From Porticoccus sp963925605 (GTDB lineage: Bacteria > Pseudomonadota > Gammaproteobacteria > Pseudomonadales > Porticoccaceae), in the NCBI GenBank assembly GCA_963925605.1, contig CAWURY010000008.1:1-48592 (forward strand): a DNA stretch of 48,592 bases, written 5' to 3'. A program made the translations under genes and the position numbers. Under the pieces are notes generated by a model. That model was not told where the DNA came from. It saw only the letters and a program-made list of their open reading frames with translations, and searched no databases. Shown in pieces: positions 36,201-44,635 of this stretch (positions are counted from its first letter, which is position 1; each line of letters opens with the position of its first letter).

Positions 36201-36505
36201 AGATCTAAGGCGCAATTCAGTGCTGTCTGCCCACCCATAGTTGGCAGCAAGGCATCAGGTCTCTCTTCTTCAATAATTTTTGCAACAGTGCGCCACTCTA
36301 CCGGCTCAATATACGTGGCATCAGCCATAGAAGGATCTGTCATGATAGTGGCAGGGTTGGAATTCACCAAGACAACCCGGAAACCCTCATCTCTTAACGC
36401 CTTGCAAGCTTGCGCGCCAGAGTAATCAAACTCGCAGGCTTGGCCAATAATAATAGGCCCAGCTCCAAGAATTAAAACGCTTTTAATGTCAGTTCTTTTT
36501 GGCAT
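33284..36505 (-). CDS. carB: Carbamoyl-phosphate synthase large subunit
   Basis: 1073 residues, the normal length. Uses ammonia from CarA, bicarbonate and two ATP to make carbamoyl phosphate. Two homologous ATP-grasp halves: [32 protein letters not shown] opens the first and [26 protein letters not shown] the second (about residue 558). The C-terminal MGS-like allosteric domain is the last 140 residues ([20 protein letters not shown]). The start overlaps carA by 17 nt. Confidence 0.98.
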   Translation of the reverse strand: [1073 protein letters not shown]

Positions 36506-37631
36506 AACTTATCAATTCAAAAAAGTGGTCAAATAATAGTGAAGCTTCATGTGGCCCTGGGCTAGCCTCGGGGTGCCCCTGAAAGCTAAAAGCTGCCTTA
36601 TCTGTTCGATGTATCCCCTGAATAGAGCCATCAAACAGTGAGTAATGGGTGGCGCGAAGGGTGGAAGGAAGTGATTCCTCGTCAACAGAAAACCCATGAT
36701 TCTGACTGGTAATCATAACTTTTCCAGTTTCAATATCTTTTACTGGATGATTGGCTCCATGATGGCCAAATTTCATTTTTATAGTTTTCGCACCACTAGC
36801 TAACGCCAACAGTTGATGCCCTAAGCAAATACCAAATATCGGAATATCTGTCTTTAGTATCTCTCTGATAGATTCCACAGCATAAGTGCAGGGCTTTGGA
36901 TCTCCTGGCCCATTAGACAAAAATATGCCATCAGGATTCATTTCTAATACTTCAGCGGCAGATGTTTGAGCAGGAACTACAGTCAACTCAGCCCCTCGAT
37001 CAACAAGCATCCGCAAAATATTTCGCTTAACGCCAAAATCATAGACGACCACCTTATAAGGATTATTTTTGGGTTGCTGATGACCAAAACCAAGCTTCCA
37101 GCTCCCTTCTGTCCATTTAAAAATAGCAGCTGTAGTAACTTCTTTAGCAAGGTCTACCCCTTTTAGGCCAACAAAATCACGAGCAACTGCCAGCGCTAGC
37201 CCTTCATCAATATCACCCGCCATAAGACAGCCGCCTTGAGCCCCATTTTCCCTAAGAATACGAGTCAATTTTCGAGTATCAATATCTGAAATACCCAAGA
37301 TATTTTTTTCTTTCAGGTAAACATCAAGACTCTGTTGCGAGCGAAAATTACTAGCCAATGCAGGCAAGTCTCTTATAACTAAACCAGCAGCCCAAATACA
37401 CGGCGACTCTTCATCTTCAGTGTTTGTCCCGGTATTGCCAATATGAGGGTACGTGAAAGTAACAATTTGACGCGCATAGGATGGGTCAGTAAGAACTTCT
37501 TGATAACCAGTCATCGATGTGTTGAAGACCACTTCTCCACTAGACGAACCTTCAGCACCAATGGATCTGCCTTTAAAAATAGTACCATCTTGAAGCACTA
37601 AGATAGCTGACCGATGAGAATCGGTATTCAA
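36489..37631 (-). CDS. carA: Carbamoyl-phosphate synthase small (glutaminase) subunit, TTG start
   Basis: 380 residues. Hydrolyses glutamine and channels ammonia to CarB. Catalytic cysteine in IFGICLGHQLLALA, His and Glu in FSFQGHPEASPGP. Translation opens at TTG 37631, with AAGGAGG 5 nt upstream; no ATG is available nearby. TTG initiation of carA is also reported for E. coli and Pseudomonas, so the codon may be a conserved expression brake. The gene heads carA-carB-greA and lies about 110 nt after the dapB terminator, so it needs its own promoter, which I cannot place with confidence. Confidence 0.97.
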   Translation of the reverse strand: MNTDSHRSAILVLQDGTIFKGRSIGAEGSSSGEVVFNTSMTGYQEVLTDPSYARQIVTFTYPHIGNTGTNTEDEESPCIWAAGLVIRDLPALASNFRSQQSLDVYLKEKNILGISDIDTRKLTRILRENGAQGGCLMAGDIDEGLALAVARDFVGLKGVDLAKEVTTAAIFKWTEGSWKLGFGHQQPKNNPYKVVVYDFGVKRNILRMLVDRGAELTVVPAQTSAAEVLEMNPDGIFLSNGPGDPKPCTYAVESIREILKTDIPIFGICLGHQLLALASGAKTIKMKFGHHGANHPVKDIETGKVMITSQNHGFSVDEESLPSTLRATHYSLFDGSIQGIHRTDKAAFSFQGHPEASPGPHEASLLFDHFFELISYAKKN

Positions 37632-37636
37632 TGCAA

Positions 37637-37643
37637 CCTCCTT
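37637..37643 (-). promoter_or_regulatory. Strong Shine-Dalgarno that fixes the carA TTG start
   Basis: Minus strand AAGGAGG, a perfect anti-SD complement, 5 nt before TTG. Confidence 0.75.
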
Positions 37644-37739
37644 AACGACAAGTAGTGAATTATCAGTGCTGTAAAGCAGGCCTGCTTCACTTCATTCTGC
37701 AGCATACATATGACTGGATAAAAACAAGCCCCGAACAGC

Positions 37740-37773
37740 AAAAAGCGAGGTGAAGCAAGTTATTTTACCTCGC
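37740..37773 (-). terminator. Intrinsic terminator after dapB
   Basis: GCGAGGT (37745-37751) pairs with ACCTCGC (37767-37773), extended inward by a G-T and A-T pairs. The minus strand then reads TTTTTGCTG. It separates dapB from carA. Confidence 0.7.
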
Positions 37774-37900
37774 CTCTAAAATGCTGGATTGTATTCGTCT
37801 AATATAAGAGCTTAAAGTGTTAAAATAGTGCTAAAAAATATATTAAATATATTAGGTGAACGACTGCGGGCTGTCCAGACAATACTTACCCAAAACCACC

Positions 37901-38719
37901 TTATCGCTTGAGATCGAGTACATCTTGCATGTCGTACATGCCAGTTTTTTTGCTAGCTATCCACTCAGCCGCCCTAATAGCTCCGCGAGCAAACGACATG
38001 CGACTAGAAGCCTTGTGAGTAATTTCAACCCGCTCGCCTTCAGCAGCAAAAATTACAGTATGATCTCCCACAATATCTCCCGCCCTTATTGTTGAAAACC
38101 CAATAGTTTTTTGGTCTCTGGTCCCTATTTGTCCTTCACGTCTATATACTGCAGCTTCTTTTAAATCTAGACCTAATGCGCGGGCAGCAATTTCCCCCAT
38201 ATTCAAAGCAGTTCCTGATGGTGCATCTATTTTATGTCGATGATGGGCCTCACAAATTTCAATATCAACCTCATCCCCCATGATCCGAGCAGCCAAATCA
38301 ATTAACTTAAAGCACAGATTCACACCTGTACTAAAATTAGAAGCCATGCATAGCGATATTCTTTCTGCAGAAGAGAGCAGTTGGGTTTTCTGGCTATCTG
38401 TAAACCCGGTTGTTCCTATCACAATACTTCTATTTTTTTCGGCACAGAGCCTTACATTCAACAGTGTGCCCTCAATAGAGCTGAAATCAATTAGCACGTC
38501 AAAGTTATCGATCACATCCCTGATATTTTCAACCAATGGAACGCCTAAATGGCCAATGCCCGCAAAATCACCTGCGTCAGATCCCACAAGTGAACTGCCC
38601 GGCCTCACGATAGCAGCTGTCAACAGAGTATTGGGATTAAGAGTTGCAGCCTCAATCAAGGCTCTGCCCATTCTCCCAGCAGCACCAGTTATTGCAATTC
38701 TAATGGGGTTATTTTTCAT
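37901..38719 (-). CDS. dapB: 4-hydroxy-tetrahydrodipicolinate reductase
   Basis: 272 residues. NAD(P)H-dependent step in diaminopimelate and lysine synthesis. GAAGRMGRALIEA (nucleotide-binding loop at about 13-25), VIGTTGF, SNFSTGVNL, and the catalytic EAHHRHKIDAPSGTAL with the His-His-Arg-His and Lys. The C-terminal FARGAIRAAEWIASKKTGMYDM matches the tetramerization end. It lies 105 nt downstream of dnaJ. Confidence 0.97.
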   Translation of the reverse strand: MKNNPIRIAITGAAGRMGRALIEAATLNPNTLLTAAIVRPGSSLVGSDAGDFAGIGHLGVPLVENIRDVIDNFDVLIDFSSIEGTLLNVRLCAEKNRSIVIGTTGFTDSQKTQLLSSAERISLCMASNFSTGVNLCFKLIDLAARIMGDEVDIEICEAHHRHKIDAPSGTALNMGEIAARALGLDLKEAAVYRREGQIGTRDQKTIGFSTIRAGDIVGDHTVIFAAEGERVEITHKASSRMSFARGAIRAAEWIASKKTGMYDMQDVLDLKR

Positions 38720-38824
38720 AAAATTAATAATCTTATTTTAGAGTTTTTAGAACAATAAATTTTTATACTAAGTACTCTATTATGGACACTTTAATACAAA
38801 CACATGAACATTACCCATTAATAA

Positions 38825-39940
38825 CTATATAGTAAATCCATCAAAGAATTTCTTTACACCTCTAAACCAAAAAGCTTTTTTGGGCGAATGTTGCCCTCCA
38901 TTCAGGCTCTCCTGCAGCTTACGAAGCAATGCTTTTTGTTTATCATCAAGATTAACTGGGGTTTCTAGTATTACTGTACAAAATAAATCTCCAATCCCAG
39001 AACTTCGAACGGTTGTGACACCTTTGCCCTTAAGTCTAAATATAGTACTAGTTTGAGTTTCCTGAGGAATTTTTAATTTAACAGGACCATCCAATGTGGG
39101 GACCTCTATCTCATGCCCCAAAATAGCATCAATAACACTTATCGGTAATTCGCAGTATAGATCTCGACCATCTCTTTGAAATATATCATGTTTTTTAACA
39201 TTCATCTGCACATATAAATCTCCAGATGGGCCTCCTTCTGGACCAGATTCACCCTCCCCGCTAAGACGGATTCTATCCCCAGCATCAACACCTGGTGGTA
39301 CTTTTACGGAAAGGGTTTTACTCTCTTCAACTCGTCCTTGTCCGCGACAACCCAAACACGGGTCGCTGATAACTTTTCCGCGACCGTGGCATTTCGGGCA
39401 AGCTTGTTGCACAGATATAAACCCTTGGGACATCCTTACCTGGCCGTGACCAGCACAAGTGCTGCAGGTGGCGGGAGAAGAACCTTTTTTACCTCCAGAT
39501 CCATTACACTGCTTGCAAGCACAAAGGACAGGTATCTTAATTTTTACTGTTTTACCCTTTATTGCATCTTCTAGCACCATATCCAAATTATATTGCAGGT
39601 CTGATCCGCGCATCGGTCCAGCACGCTGCCGGCCTCGAGATCCACCAAAAATATCCCCAAAAACATCACCGAAAATATCACTGAAATTTTCATTGCCACC
39701 ACGACCCCCAGCGGAACCCGCAGCAGCATGGCCGTACTGATCATACGACGCCTTCTTCTCTGGACTCGAAAGCACCTCATAAGCCTCAGAGGCTTCTTTG
39801 AATACATGATCCGCATCTTTATTATCCGGATTGCGATCAGGGTGACTTTTCATCGCTATTCGACGATAGGCTTGCTTTATATCTTGATCAGACGTATCTC
39901 TTGATACACCAAGAACTTCATAATAATCACGTTTAGACAT
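38825..39940 (-). CDS. dnaJ: Chaperone protein DnaJ
   Basis: 371 residues. Hsp40 co-chaperone that delivers clients to DnaK and stimulates its ATPase. J domain (1-70, HPD at about 33-35 in KSHPDRNPDN), Gly/Phe-rich linker (72-110), four CxxCxGxG zinc repeats (about 140-205: CKQCNGSG, CSTCAGHG, CPKCHGRG, CLGCRGQG), then the two beta-barrel client domains. The C-terminal tail is normal. A 157-nt gap separates it from dnaK. Confidence 0.98.
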   Translation of the reverse strand: MSKRDYYEVLGVSRDTSDQDIKQAYRRIAMKSHPDRNPDNKDADHVFKEASEAYEVLSSPEKKASYDQYGHAAAGSAGGRGGNENFSDIFGDVFGDIFGGSRGRQRAGPMRGSDLQYNLDMVLEDAIKGKTVKIKIPVLCACKQCNGSGGKKGSSPATCSTCAGHGQVRMSQGFISVQQACPKCHGRGKVISDPCLGCRGQGRVEESKTLSVKVPPGVDAGDRIRLSGEGESGPEGGPSGDLYVQMNVKKHDIFQRDGRDLYCELPISVIDAILGHEIEVPTLDGPVKLKIPQETQTSTIFRLKGKGVTTVRSSGIGDLFCTVILETPVNLDDKQKALLRKLQESLNGGQHSPKKAFWFRGVKKFFDGFTI

Positions 39941-40030
39941 TTGCTATCTGCTTCTGTATATAAATTTTTCTGCCAAAGACAGAGGTTAAGTAGGTTAGGT
40001 TATATTTTACTGCAACTCAAACATAGCAAA

Positions 40031-40049
40031 GCGCGAGACTAGCCCGCGC
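40031..40049 (-). other. Short GC hairpin between dnaK and dnaJ
   Basis: GCGCG (40031-40035) pairs with CGCGC (40045-40049) over a 9-nt loop. Only three Ts follow on the minus strand, so any termination would be weak; it may only stabilise the dnaK end. Confidence 0.3.
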
Positions 40050-40097
40050 CTGCAATCGACAATACTATGCAATAAAAGCATGAACTTAGCCAAAGAC

Positions 40098-42041
40098 TTA
40101 CTTTTTTTCATCTTCTTTTTCAGGTTCAGCATCTACCTCTTCAAATTCAGCATCTACTGCATCATTAGCGCCAGCAGAAGACTCTGATTTATCTCCGGAA
40201 TTTTTTGCTTCTGCGGCTGCAGCCTGCTCAGCATAAAGTTTTTGAGCAAGAGCACTTGAGACCTCAGAAAGTTTTGCGGCAGCAGCATCTATGGCTTCCT
40301 TGTCATCGCCTTTAACAGCAACTTCGACTTCTTTTACAGCAGCCTCAATAGCCTCTTTTTCTTCATCTGTAGCTTTATCTCCTGCCTCTTGAACAGTTTT
40401 TGTAGCAGCATGAGCGAGCCCATCTGCAGCATTTCTAGCTTTCACCAACTCTTCAAATTTTTGATCTTCAACGGCATTCGCTTCTGCATCGTTTACCATT
40501 CCTTCAATCTCCTCATCAGACAAACCAGATGAAGCCTTAATCACAATCGACTGCTCTTTACCTGTAGCCTTATCTTTTGCATTTACATGCAAAATACCAT
40601 TTGCATCAATATCAAAAGTTACTTCAATTTGCGGCATCCCTCTCTGCGCAGGAGGAATATTAGCCAGGTCAAAACGACCCAAAGACTTGTTACCTGCCGC
40701 CTGTTTTCTTTCACCTTGAACAACATGCACAGTCACAGCTGTTTGATTGTCTTCGGCCGTAGAGAAAATTTGGGATTTTCGCGAAGGAATCGTTGTATTT
40801 TTCTCAATCAATGGAGTAGCTACACCACCCATCGTCTCTATACCTAAAGTAAGCGGAGTAACATCCAACAGCAATACATCCTTTACCTCACCAGAAAGCA
40901 CCGCGCCCTGAATAGCCGCCCCCATAGCAACAGCCTCATCTGGATTTACATCTTTACGAGGCTCTTTGCCAAAAAAAGCAGTAACTTTTTCTTGAACCAT
41001 CGGCATGCGTGTTTGGCCACCAACGAGAATAACATCATCGATATCTGCAATAGACTTTCCTGCATCCTTTAGAGCCATCTTTAACGGCGCCATGGTGCGC
41101 TCAACCAGCTTCTCAACTAAAGACTCAAGCTTAGATCGAGTGAGCTTAACCACTAGATGTTTTGGCCCAGTAGCATCAGCAGTTATATATGGTAGGTTGA
41201 CTTCTGTTTGCTGGCTAGAGGAAAGTTCTATTTTCGCTTTTTCCGCAGCCTCCTTAAGGCGCTGAATGGCCATAGGATCCTTAAGCAAATCAAAACTATT
41301 TTCCTTCTTAAACTGCTCAGCCAAGTACTCAATCAAACGCATATCAAAGTCTTCGCCGCCCAGGAATGTATCTCCATTCGTTGAAAGGACTTCAAATTGA
41401 TGCTCGCCATCTACGTCAGCAATTTCAATAATAGAAATATCAAACGTACCGCCGCCTAAATCATAAACAGCAATTACGCGATCGCCTGGGGTCTTGTCCA
41501 TCCCATAAGCCAACGCAGCAGCAGTGGGCTCATTAATGATTCTTTTGACATCGAGTCCAGCAATTTTTCCGGCATCTTTTGTTGCTTGTCGTTGAGAATC
41601 ATTGAAATACGCCGGTACAGTTATCACCGCTTCCGTAACAGATTCTCCCAGATAATCTTCTGCAGTTTTTTTCATTTTTTTAAGGATTTCAGCAGAAATC
41701 TGTGGGGCAGCTCGTTTCTCGCCGTTTACTTCGACCCAAGCATCACCGTTGTCTGCCTTAACAATTTTGTAGGGCACCATCTTAATATCTTTCTGAACTA
41801 CATCGTCGTCAAAGCGACGGCCAATCAAACGCTTTACTGCGAACAGCGTATTAGCTGGATTGGTCACCGCCTGACGTTTTGCAGACTGTCCAACCAAAAT
41901 CTCGCCACCATCAACAAATGCAACAATAGATGGAGTGGTGCGAAGACCTTCAGCATTCTCTATTACTTTTGGTTTATTGCCTTCCAGTACAGCAACACAA
42001 GAGTTGGTAGTACCTAAGTCAATTCCTATAATTTTACCCAT
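40098..42041 (-). CDS. dnaK: Chaperone protein DnaK (Hsp70)
   Basis: 647 residues. ATP-driven chaperone, also a sigma-32 inhibitor. GIDLGTTNSCVAVLEG opens the actin-like ATPase domain; IINEPTAAALAYGMDK and VYDLGGGTFDISIIE are the phosphate and adenosine sites; linker VLLLDVTPLTLG (about 390), then the substrate domain, lid, and an acidic tail ending EEVDAEPEKEDEKK. GGAGAAAAAACC precedes the ATG. It has its own candidate sigma-32 promoter in the gap after grpE. Confidence 0.98.
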   Translation of the reverse strand: MGKIIGIDLGTTNSCVAVLEGNKPKVIENAEGLRTTPSIVAFVDGGEILVGQSAKRQAVTNPANTLFAVKRLIGRRFDDDVVQKDIKMVPYKIVKADNGDAWVEVNGEKRAAPQISAEILKKMKKTAEDYLGESVTEAVITVPAYFNDSQRQATKDAGKIAGLDVKRIINEPTAAALAYGMDKTPGDRVIAVYDLGGGTFDISIIEIADVDGEHQFEVLSTNGDTFLGGEDFDMRLIEYLAEQFKKENSFDLLKDPMAIQRLKEAAEKAKIELSSSQQTEVNLPYITADATGPKHLVVKLTRSKLESLVEKLVERTMAPLKMALKDAGKSIADIDDVILVGGQTRMPMVQEKVTAFFGKEPRKDVNPDEAVAMGAAIQGAVLSGEVKDVLLLDVTPLTLGIETMGGVATPLIEKNTTIPSRKSQIFSTAEDNQTAVTVHVVQGERKQAAGNKSLGRFDLANIPPAQRGMPQIEVTFDIDANGILHVNAKDKATGKEQSIVIKASSGLSDEEIEGMVNDAEANAVEDQKFEELVKARNAADGLAHAATKTVQEAGDKATDEEKEAIEAAVKEVEVAVKGDDKEAIDAAAAKLSEVSSALAQKLYAEQAAAAEAKNSGDKSESSAGANDAVDAEFEEVDAEPEKEDEKK

Positions 42042-42097
42042 GGTTTTTTCTCCGGGATTAACATAACTTCAAATTCAAAAATCATCTCTAATTAACA

Positions 42098-42125
42098 ATA
42101 TTGGCCCATTGTCGAAAATTTCAAC
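42098..42125 (-). promoter_or_regulatory. Sigma-32-like heat-shock promoter before dnaK
   Basis: Minus strand GTTGAAA (42119-42125), 13-nt spacer, GCCAATAT (42098-42105). Compared with CTTGAAA-N11-16-CCCCATNT it differs at one -35 and two -10 positions. It lies about 57 nt before the dnaK ATG. Confidence 0.55.
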
Positions 42126-42146
42126 CTTTGCCTTATTGTTTCTTTG

Positions 42147-42752
42147 TTAAATATTATTTTTTTCAACCCCAGCCACTACAACCATAGCAGGGCGAACCAA
42201 ACGGTCGTTCAGGGTATATCCTTTTTGAAATACATCCACAACCGTATTGGGGGCTGCTCCAGGCATCTCGAGTATACTCATAGCCTGATGGAGCTCAGGG
42301 TTAAACACTTCACCTTTAGGATCTATCGGCAACACCTTGTGTCGCGCCAAAACGTCCTGAAAGCTTTTTAATGTGAGCACTACACCTTCAGTCAACGATT
42401 GAAGGTCTTCTTTATCCTGATCAATACTTTGAAGCGCCCGCTCGAGGTTATCGATAACGGGCAGTAACTCAGCTACAAACTTATCTAACGCGTATTTGTG
42501 AGCATTTTGAATATCGCGCTCTGAACGACGCAGAATATTTTGCATCTCCGCCTGATTCCTCAAAGACTCATCTTTTGCTTCTATCAGATCTGCTTCAAGT
42601 CTGACAAGTTGTAGCAATACATCAGGCTCTTCATCAACAATAGGATCTATTGATGCTGACTGCTCCGAGGAAACTACTTTAGATTCTTCCGTCGCTTCAT
42701 CGATAGCATCATCAGTAACTTCGGCAGATTTTTTATTTTTCTTGCCCACCAC
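42147..42752 (-). CDS. grpE: Nucleotide exchange factor GrpE
   Basis: About 201 residues. Releases ADP from DnaK. A charged N-terminal tail, a long coiled coil (about 50-115, LVRLEADLIEAKDESLRNQAE then RRSERDIQNAHKYALDKFVAELLPVIDNLERAL), and the beta domain with NPELHQAMSI and VVDVFQKGYTLNDRLVRPAMVVV. The frame is open to a TTG at 42758. GTG 42752 fits better, with AAGGAG 7 nt before it. It is the first gene of grpE-dnaK-dnaJ. Confidence 0.95.
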   Translation of the reverse strand: MVGKKNKKSAEVTDDAIDEATEESKVVSSEQSASIDPIVDEEPDVLLQLVRLEADLIEAKDESLRNQAEMQNILRRSERDIQNAHKYALDKFVAELLPVIDNLERALQSIDQDKEDLQSLTEGVVLTLKSFQDVLARHKVLPIDPKGEVFNPELHQAMSILEMPGAAPNTVVDVFQKGYTLNDRLVRPAMVVVAGVEKNNI

Positions 42753-42841
42753 AAACAATCTCCTTGATGCTCATTTTCATTAAATTTAAACCAAGCTAAA
42801 ATTACACAAAAGCTTAAAGCCTCATCTAGCTATGTATGCTT

Positions 42842-42869
42842 ATATTGGGTCATCACAAAAAGTTTCAAG
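42842..42869 (-). promoter_or_regulatory. Sigma-32 heat-shock promoter before grpE
   Basis: Minus strand CTTGAAA (42863-42869), a perfect -35, 13-nt spacer, and CCCAATAT (42842-42849), one change from CCCCATNT. About 90 nt upstream of the grpE start, in the divergent grpE/recN gap. Confidence 0.8.
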
Positions 42870-42889
42870 GGCAGACGCATCAGAAAAAT

Positions 42890-42905
42890 CTGTATAAGAT
42901 TAACA
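42890..42905 (+). promoter_or_regulatory. Possible imperfect LexA/SOS box before recN
   Basis: CTGTATAAGATTAACA has the CTGTATA left half of the CTG-N10-CAG LexA palindrome, but the right half is degraded (AACA in place of ACAG). It overlaps a TATAAG -10-like element 37 nt before recN, and recN is a classic SOS gene. Weak. Confidence 0.3.
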
Positions 42906-42941
42906 ACATGGTCTTCATGTTAAATTAACGCGAGAACGATT

Positions 42942-44621
42942 TTGCTTTTAACGCTAGTTGTCAAAAATTTTACTTTAGTAGAGCATCTTGAAATAGACTT
43001 CAGTAAAGGCATGACTGCCCTAACAGGAGAAACTGGCGCAGGAAAATCCTTGGTAGTCGATGCGCTATCGATGGCGCTGGGCGACAGGGCAGACATTGAG
43101 CAAATTAGGAGCACAGCCGAGAGAGCTGAAGTCTCTGCAGTTTTTGATATCAGCAAGGCGCCTCACGCCAAAAAATGGCTCAGCGGCAATGATTTCGATG
43201 TTGCAGATGATGAATGCGTACTCCGAAGAGTGTTAACGAAAGAAGGTCGGTCCCGCGGCCATATCAACGGGCAATTGGCTACAATGCAGCAGTTGCGGGA
43301 GTTTGGGGAAACCCTTATTGACATTCACAATCAGCATGAACATCAATCACTACTCAGGCGCGAAACCCATCGTCATATTTTAGACAATTTTGCTGCTTGC
43401 CTTAACCTAACAAAAACAACCCAAGAACTTTTTCATCAATGGCTGGCTGCTCGAAAAAAACTCACACGACTTGAAAGTATGTCTGCAGAACTTCTCGCAT
43501 CTCGAGAATTACTTTCTTTTCAGGCTGAAGAGCTTGATGAGCTTGATGTTTCTGAAAATGATCTGGAGTCGCTTGAGCAACAACAAATAGTACTTTCAAA
43601 TGCAGAATCAATAATCACCGATAGCCACGCACTTCTTCAAATATGCTCGGAAGAGGATCAATTTAATCTTGAAAAGGGACTAAATAGCTCTCTGCAAATA
43701 CTACAAAAAATGCCCAAAAAACCAGCTGCTCTGGAGGAAGCTGAAAGATTGCTTATTAGCGCTCAAATTGAAATTCAAGAGGCCGGCAGAGAAATCCAGC
43801 AGCACCTAAATAACTTTACTGCTGAGCCAGAAACGCTCAAAAAAATAGAAAACAGACTTGGTGAGATATACCAATTAGCAAGAAAATATAAGGTCTCACC
43901 AGAAAAACTCCATCTCAAAAATAAAGAACTCAAAGATGCATTAAAAAATCTTTCAATGAGCCATGATGATGAAGTATTTCTTAAGAAACAAGCAATCCAA
44001 CTGCATCAAGAATACCTGACGGCAGCCCAACAGTTGACCAAAAAAAGAAGCTTTGCAGCTAAGGAGCTTGCCGCAGCGATACAAGAGCAACTTGGGTTGC
44101 TTTCTATGTCTGGCGCGCAATTTATAATCAATCTCACACCACTGACAAATGATGAACTTGGGGCGCACGGTCAAGAGAATATTGAGTTTCTCATTAGCGC
44201 AAATCCAGGAGAGCCGGCAAAGACTCTTACTCGTGTTGCATCCGGCGGCGAGCTATCTCGAATCAGTCTTGCCATTCAAGTAATAGCAGCCAAAAATTCA
44301 TCCATCCCAACACTCGTATTTGATGAAGTCGATGTAGGAATTGGTGGCGCTACCGCTGATATAGTAGGAAGAATGCTTCGTCTGCTCGGGCATCGAGGTC
44401 AAGTCCTTTGCGTCACCCATCAACCTCAGGTGGCAGCTCAAGCTCATAATCATATGCTCGTAAGCAAAAATACGGAAAAAAATATTACATACAGCAAAAT
44501 AGCCACTCTATCTAACACCGAAACAATACATGAAATTGCAAGAATGCTTGGGGGCGCCAATATTACGAATACAACTTTAAGTCACGCAAAAGAAATGATC
44601 GAATCAAATAAAGAGGTCTGA
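42942..44621 (+). CDS. recN: DNA repair protein RecN
   Basis: 559 residues. SMC-like ATPase for double-strand-break repair. Walker A GETGAGKS at about 29-36, central coiled coils (about 150-350), signature RVASGGELSRISLAIQ, Walker B TLVFDEVDVGIGG, then VTHQPQVAAQAHNHMLV. It starts at TTG: an in-frame stop is only seven codons upstream, and the resulting MLLTLVVKNFTLVE matches the RecN N-terminus. Divergent from grpE and convergent with fur. Confidence 0.96.
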   Translation: MLLTLVVKNFTLVEHLEIDFSKGMTALTGETGAGKSLVVDALSMALGDRADIEQIRSTAERAEVSAVFDISKAPHAKKWLSGNDFDVADDECVLRRVLTKEGRSRGHINGQLATMQQLREFGETLIDIHNQHEHQSLLRRETHRHILDNFAACLNLTKTTQELFHQWLAARKKLTRLESMSAELLASRELLSFQAEELDELDVSENDLESLEQQQIVLSNAESIITDSHALLQICSEEDQFNLEKGLNSSLQILQKMPKKPAALEEAERLLISAQIEIQEAGREIQQHLNNFTAEPETLKKIENRLGEIYQLARKYKVSPEKLHLKNKELKDALKNLSMSHDDEVFLKKQAIQLHQEYLTAAQQLTKKRSFAAKELAAAIQEQLGLLSMSGAQFIINLTPLTNDELGAHGQENIEFLISANPGEPAKTLTRVASGGELSRISLAIQVIAAKNSSIPTLVFDEVDVGIGGATADIVGRMLRLLGHRGQVLCVTHQPQVAAQAHNHMLVSKNTEKNITYSKIATLSNTETIHEIARMLGGANITNTTLSHAKEMIESNKEV

Positions 44622-44635
44622 TCTAGTCATATAAG

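Noticed and set aside
37674..37687. AAGCAGGCCTGCTT palindrome in the carA leader as an attenuator
   Set aside because: Only about five usable stem pairs and no T-run; no leader peptide visible.
41586..42017. 143-codon plus-strand frame opposite dnaK
   Set aside because: Typical antisense shadow of a highly conserved gene.
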